Assembly: GCA_019314155.1 (NCBI GenBank)
Contig: JAFCZV010000088.1
Span: forward strand, 1-8,033
Direction: 5' to 3'
DNA from: Deltaproteobacteria bacterium
GTDB lineage: Bacteria > Desulfobacterota > Desulfobacteria > Desulfobacterales > UBA11574
Length of the DNA stretch: 8,033 bases
The position numbers and the translations under genes are program-made. The notes beneath the pieces are model-generated. The model saw only the letters and a program-made list of their open reading frames with translations, made no database searches and was not told the DNA's origin. Shown one piece after another: positions 5,044 through 8,033 of this stretch (its first letter is position 1; each line of letters opens with the position of its first letter).

Positions 5044-5383
5044 AACCCAGGTGGATTTAGAGTGGGAACAGCGCACGTTGTGCAGTGATGAAAGCTGTAT
5101 CGGCGTCATCGGCCCGGACGGACGCTGCAAGGAATGCGGACTTTCCCACACAGGCGAGGCCTTTGAAAATATCCAAGAAACGCCGGCCGATGCGGATTTT
5201 GAAGAAGTTGTCGAAGATGAAGATGTTGACGAAGACATGGAAGAATTTTCGGGAGACGGGGACGAGGAAATCCTGACGGATTCAGAGTGGGAGCAGCGCA
5301 CATTGTGCAGTGATGAAAGCTGCATCGGCGTCATCGGTCCGGACGGGCGTTGTAAGGAATGCGGCAAACCCCAGGACCTTTGA
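5024..5383 (+). CDS. Small acidic protein with two near-identical zinc-ribbon-like motifs
   Basis: 119 residues from ATG 5024, chosen because AAAGAAG lies about 7 bases upstream and the duplicated unit starts soon after. An in-frame ATG at 4967 would add 19 residues with no ribosome site. A 27-residue unit occurs at residues 13-39 and 88-114, identical in both copies. Each begins EWEQRTLC and has cysteine spacing C-x4-C-x9-C-x2-C, with CIGVIGPDGRCKECG as its core. Four cysteines in paired knuckles suggest a structural zinc site. The linker between the copies is strongly acidic (VVEDEDVDEDMEEF and DGDEE stretches). There is no signal peptide or membrane segment, so it is probably cytoplasmic. 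I recall similar single motifs in short deltaproteobacterial proteins, but no function is known to me. The final KPQDL and stop run into a sequence resembling the MITE terminus. Confidence 0.75.
   Translation: MENVENKTQVDLEWEQRTLCSDESCIGVIGPDGRCKECGLSHTGEAFENIQETPADADFEEVVEDEDVDEDMEEFSGDGDEEILTDSEWEQRTLCSDESCIGVIGPDGRCKECGKPQDL
5060..5365 (+). repeat. 81-bp internal gene duplication (two units, 225-bp period)
   Basis: Bases 5060-5140 and 5285-5365 encode the identical 27-residue motif. They differ at seven positions that I can count, all third codon positions and all synonymous. The pattern shows an in-frame segmental duplication held by selection on the protein sequence, or limited conversion between the copies. 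Confidence 0.85.
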
Positions 5384-5388
5384 AAAAC
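5375..5388 (+). repeat. Solitary MITE-terminus-like sequence at the 3' end of the zinc-ribbon gene
   Basis: GACCTTTGAAAAAC is identical to 14 bases of the left terminus of MITE copy 2 (4543-4556). The TGA within it is the stop codon of the zinc-ribbon gene. No matching right end (TTTTTCAAAGGTC) follows before the next gene, so it would be a truncated or decayed copy. The same bases also lie in the loop of a CCAGG/CCTGG stem (5371-5375 with 5388-5392), so coincidence remains possible. Confidence 0.4.
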
Positions 5389-5395
5389 CTGGTGC

Positions 5396-5500
5396 TCCCC
5401 CGCGATGCGGGATCTTCGATGGGCCTTGCTTGTCCCGCATTGCGGGAGTCAGAAATAATCCCCTTCCAGGGGAAACCCAAAGTCGGGCCCTCTGGACCCG
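5396..5500. terminator. Cluster of hairpins between convergent genes, including REP-like palindrome copies B and C
   Basis: Four stems occur in about 100 bases. They are CCCGC-GAT-GCGGG (5399-5411), TCCCGC-ATT-GCGGGA (5433-5447), CCCCT-TCC-AGGGG (5460-5472), and CGGG/CCCG with an inner CC/GG (5484-5500). The first two share their stem with the palindrome at 4760-4775. The location between the stop of the zinc-ribbon gene (5383) and the stop of the MFS gene (5513) suits bidirectional termination. None has a strong T-tract, so termination is inferred from position. Confidence 0.4.
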
Positions 5501-5512
5501 GATATTTACTTT

Positions 5513-6730
5513 TCAGCCCTCGAGATCCAGGGGGCCGGTCCCCTGGTCTGCCTGGACGAACACCACCTTTTTATGACGCGTCAGATACATAAACAGACCC
5601 AGACAGAGCATCATCATGACGGCTCCTGTCGGAAACGCGTTACGGAGTCGGGAAACATCCATCATTAAACCCGCCAGTAACGATCCGGCCAGCATTCCCA
5701 GACTGTGGGCCATTGCCAGAAGGCTCATAACCGACCCCATGGCGTTAGTTTCACCGCCTTTTAGAACCGCCAGTGCCATCAATGCCGGCATTGCAATGCC
5801 GCCGCCAAGGCCGAACAATACGCTGGCCGACAAAAGATCTCCGAAGCTGTCTGCCCAGTCAAAAGAGAAAATCGCATAGGTGATGATCAAACCTCCGGCC
5901 ACAACCATCATATTCCGGTTTACCCGGTCTGCCATGAACCCCATTGGGAGGTGGAGCAATCCGCTGGAAAAGACGCCGATGGTCACCAGAATTCCGATGG
6001 AGGAACTTGAAAGTGAAAATTCTAAATCGGCTAATATCGGAAGGAAACTCCAGATGACCCCGATACACGCTGCATAGGCAAGCCTGAAGAAAAAAAGCCC
6101 GGCCATTTCTTTGTCTCGGAGTACCCATTTCAATGGCAAGGGCTTAATGCCCCGGCTGACAACCCGCTCTGATTTTGTGGGGGGAAGCAGGAAGAAGCTC
6201 AGCATAAAACAAAGAAACGTCAAAAATCCCATGGATGCAAAGGAGGTGTCAAGGCTGAATCGGTCACTGATTATGCCGCCGATGAGGGGGCCGATGCTCA
6301 GTCCCAGGAACATGGACATATTGAACAATCCCATGGTGAAACCTTCACGGCCGGCCGGCGTGATATCCCCCACATAGGCCTGAACGGCCGGCATTATCAT
6401 GGCGGATGCGATACCTTGAAGAAATCGTAGGGCAATCAGGGATTCGACACTGTTTGAGAGTATGAACGCCAGTGAAACGACGGTATAGGCGAAAAGTCCT
6501 GCAACGATAAACGGCTTTCGCCCTTTTTTGTCGGACTGCCTGCCGAAATACGGGAGCAAAAAGGTTCTGGAAATGGAAAACGCGCCGAATATCAAACCGA
6601 TGTACAGGCCGCTGGCCCCCAGATCATGGGCGTAGATGGGAAGCAGAGGAACCACGATTCCTACGCCGGTGACGGTACCGAACATGGAAAAGAACAGGAT
6701 GGCAAAAATGGATTTGTTCAGTTTATTCAT
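5513..6730 (-). CDS. MFS transporter, 12-TM drug/metabolite exporter type
   Basis: 405 residues from ATG 6730, the usual length for the DHA1/TetA-like branch of the major facilitator superfamily. An in-frame TTG at 6832 would extend into the neighbouring mutase gene and add a non-membrane tail, so it is rejected. The protein is mostly hydrophobic with about 12 membrane helices starting at SIFAILFFSMFG. Motif A is clear in the loop 2-3 region (GRQSDKKGRKP, residues 63-73). Motif C-like GPLIGGIISD ends TM5 (about 147-156), typical of antiporters that export substrates. A second motif-A-like GFMADRVNRN lies in the C-terminal half. The gene lies 64 bp downstream of the mutase on the same strand, so co-transcription is plausible. 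The ribosome site is weak. The substrate cannot be told from sequence; drugs, sugars or other small metabolites are possible. Confidence 0.88.
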   Translation of the reverse strand: MNKLNKSIFAILFFSMFGTVTGVGIVVPLLPIYAHDLGASGLYIGLIFGAFSISRTFLLPYFGRQSDKKGRKPFIVAGLFAYTVVSLAFILSNSVESLIALRFLQGIASAMIMPAVQAYVGDITPAGREGFTMGLFNMSMFLGLSIGPLIGGIISDRFSLDTSFASMGFLTFLCFMLSFFLLPPTKSERVVSRGIKPLPLKWVLRDKEMAGLFFFRLAYAACIGVIWSFLPILADLEFSLSSSSIGILVTIGVFSSGLLHLPMGFMADRVNRNMMVVAGGLIITYAIFSFDWADSFGDLLSASVLFGLGGGIAMPALMALAVLKGGETNAMGSVMSLLAMAHSLGMLAGSLLAGLMMDVSRLRNAFPTGAVMMMLCLGLFMYLTRHKKVVFVQADQGTGPLDLEG

Positions 6731-6794
6731 AAAACAGAAATTATTGACCACCAAGGCACTAAGGATATATATTATTTCATGAGCAATTCGGGTC

Positions 6795-8033
6795 TTATGT
6801 GTTCTTAAAGTCCGCCAGGGTGGATTCCACAAGGTTTCTTATTTCCAAAAGCCTCGGTTCCGACATGGCTTCAAAACGGAGTACAAGGGCCGGCTGGGTG
6901 TTGGATGCACGGACCAGGCCCCACCCGTCATCAAACAAAACACGGACGCCGTCGATGTCGATAACGTTGTATTCCTTCCGGAAAAATTCGGTCACTTTCT
7001 CCACCAGGGCAAACTTTTTATCATCCGGACATTCCACGCGTATTTCCGGGGTCGAATAGGTCTTGGGGACATCGGACAAAAGATCTGATATTTTCATTCC
7101 GGTTTGGGTCAATATTTCAAGGAGCCGGCAGCAGGCATAGGTGGCATCGTCATAACCGAAATACCGGTCGGCAAAAAACATGTGGCCGCTCATTTCGCCG
7201 GCCAGTTCGGCTTTTTCGACTTTCATTTTCTTTTTGATCAAGGAATGCCCGGTCCGCCACATAATGGCCCGTCCGCCGTGTTTTTCGATGTCGTCGTACA
7301 TGGTCTTTGAGCATTTTACTTCAGATATGAAGGTTGCCCCGGGTTTCCTTGACAGGATCTCCCGGGCAAATATGATCAGCAGCTTGTCTCCGAAGACGAG
7401 GGTCCCCTTTTCATCCACAACGCCTATTCGATCGCCGTCACCGTCAAAGCCGATGCCCACATCCAATTCTTTTTCCCTGACCATGGCGATGAGATCCTGC
7501 ATGTTTTTTTCCACCGTAGGGTCGGCTTCGTGGTTGGGGAATGTGCCGTCCATATCGCAGTAAATATCATATACGTCACAACCGATATTCTTGAGTATCG
7601 GCACCGCCACCACCCCAGCGGTTCCGTTCCCCGCATCCACGCCCACCTTGATGGGCCCGGCCAGGGTTATGTTGTTTTCCAAAAATTCCCGGTAGGGTGT
7701 GACCGTTTCCCCGGTGGAACGGGACCCGTTTCCCGTGGCAAACGATTTTTCAGTGATGATCCCGAGAATTTCCTGAATATCCTTCCCGTGGATTGAATCC
7801 AAACCGATGCAGAGTTTGAAACCGTTGTATTCTCCGGGATTGTGGCTGGCCGTAACCATCACACCGCCTTCCCGGTCAAAGTGCTGGATGGAGAAATAGA
7901 ACACCGGCGTGGGGCAAACCCCGATGTCCATGACATCACATCCGGTGGACGTCAAACCCTGGATAATCTTTTCAGAATACAGATCCGACGTCAGTCTGCA
8001 GTCCCGGCCGACGTTGAGCTTCGTGCATCCGCG
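6795..8033 (-). CDS. Phosphomannomutase/phosphoglucomutase (alpha-D-phosphohexomutase), N-terminus outside the window
   Basis: The enzyme interconverts hexose-6-phosphate and hexose-1-phosphate, feeding GDP-mannose or UDP-glucose synthesis for polysaccharide. The 412 visible residues run open to the right edge, so roughly 40-50 N-terminal residues are missing. Family landmarks in order are VGRDCRLTS near the right edge; the active-site serine loop TASHNP (7836-7853), where the Ser carries the catalytic phosphate; the Mg2+ loop DGDGDR (7428-7445); the sugar-binding loop GEMSGH (7182-7199); and the phosphate-binding loop RASNTQP (6891-6911). All key residues are intact, so it should be active. 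PMM versus PGM preference cannot be decided, as AlgC-type enzymes do both. The stop is TAA at 6795-6797. Its presence with Wza and a kinase tail fits an exopolysaccharide supply role, although such enzymes also serve LPS synthesis. Confidence 0.93.
   Translation of the reverse strand, partial: RGCTKLNVGRDCRLTSDLYSEKIIQGLTSTGCDVMDIGVCPTPVFYFSIQHFDREGGVMVTASHNPGEYNGFKLCIGLDSIHGKDIQEILGIITEKSFATGNGSRSTGETVTPYREFLENNITLAGPIKVGVDAGNGTAGVVAVPILKNIGCDVYDIYCDMDGTFPNHEADPTVEKNMQDLIAMVREKELDVGIGFDGDGDRIGVVDEKGTLVFGDKLLIIFAREILSRKPGATFISEVKCSKTMYDDIEKHGGRAIMWRTGHSLIKKKMKVEKAELAGEMSGHMFFADRYFGYDDATYACCRLLEILTQTGMKISDLLSDVPKTYSTPEIRVECPDDKKFALVEKVTEFFRKEYNVIDIDGVRVLFDDGWGLVRASNTQPALVLRFEAMSEPRLLEIRNLVESTLADFKNT

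Noticed and set aside
3569..5388. CRISPR array formed by repeated GACCTTTGAAA sequences
   Set aside because: Only three occurrences exist, spacing is irregular, and two are termini of inverted-repeat elements with target duplications.
6731..6832. Upstream TTG start for the MFS gene
   Set aside because: It would overlap the mutase coding sequence and add a tail unlike the family. ATG 6730 begins directly before the first membrane helix.

Overview
The window reads as part of an exopolysaccharide/envelope locus from a free-living Gram-negative bacterium, most likely a sulfate-reducer-type deltaproteobacterium (Desulfobacterota). This placement is an inference. It rests on the combination of a tyrosine-rich autokinase tail, an ExeA-like ATPase, a Wza-type outer-membrane export lipoprotein, a FecR-domain protein, a small CIGVIGPDGRCK-type zinc-ribbon protein, and short palindromic elements scattered between genes. 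No rRNA, tRNA, CRISPR array or transposase gene is visible.

Left part (1-2418, plus strand): the last 34 codons of a probable bacterial tyrosine kinase / polysaccharide co-polymerase; a 175-bp gap with direct and inverted repeats; an ExeA/GspA-like AAA+ ATPase; and a membrane-anchored protein with a long Lys/Pro/Ser linker and a C-terminal NTF2/SnoaL-like domain. The last two look like one gene split by an extra G in a G5 run at 1063-1067. Removing one G would join them into a single protein of about 710 residues.

Middle part (2431-4473, minus strand): a Wza-type polysaccharide export lipoprotein, convergent with the left block with only 12 bp between the stop codons. Upstream of it lies a FecR-domain secreted or membrane protein. 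The FecR gene is bracketed by two same-orientation short elements with GAGACCTTTGAAA termini and 5-bp target duplications (3569-3684 and 4541-4709). They look like non-autonomous MITEs of one family. The upstream copy abuts the putative FecR promoter.

The stretch 4474-5023 has no confident gene. It holds the second MITE, two hairpins, candidate promoters and a possible 37-codon leader ORF. It is followed by a small acidic protein (5024-5383) made of two nearly identical zinc-ribbon motifs whose DNA differs only at silent sites. The intergenic region 5384-5512 is full of hairpins and begins with a lone MITE-terminus-like sequence that also supplies the stop codon of this gene.

Right part (5513-8033, minus strand): a 12-TM MFS exporter downstream of a phosphomannomutase/phosphoglucomutase whose N-terminus lies beyond the window. 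The mutase would supply sugar-1-phosphate for nucleotide sugars. The ATPase/kinase pair, Wza and FecR genes would assemble, export or sense the polymer. Which polymer is made cannot be told from this sequence.
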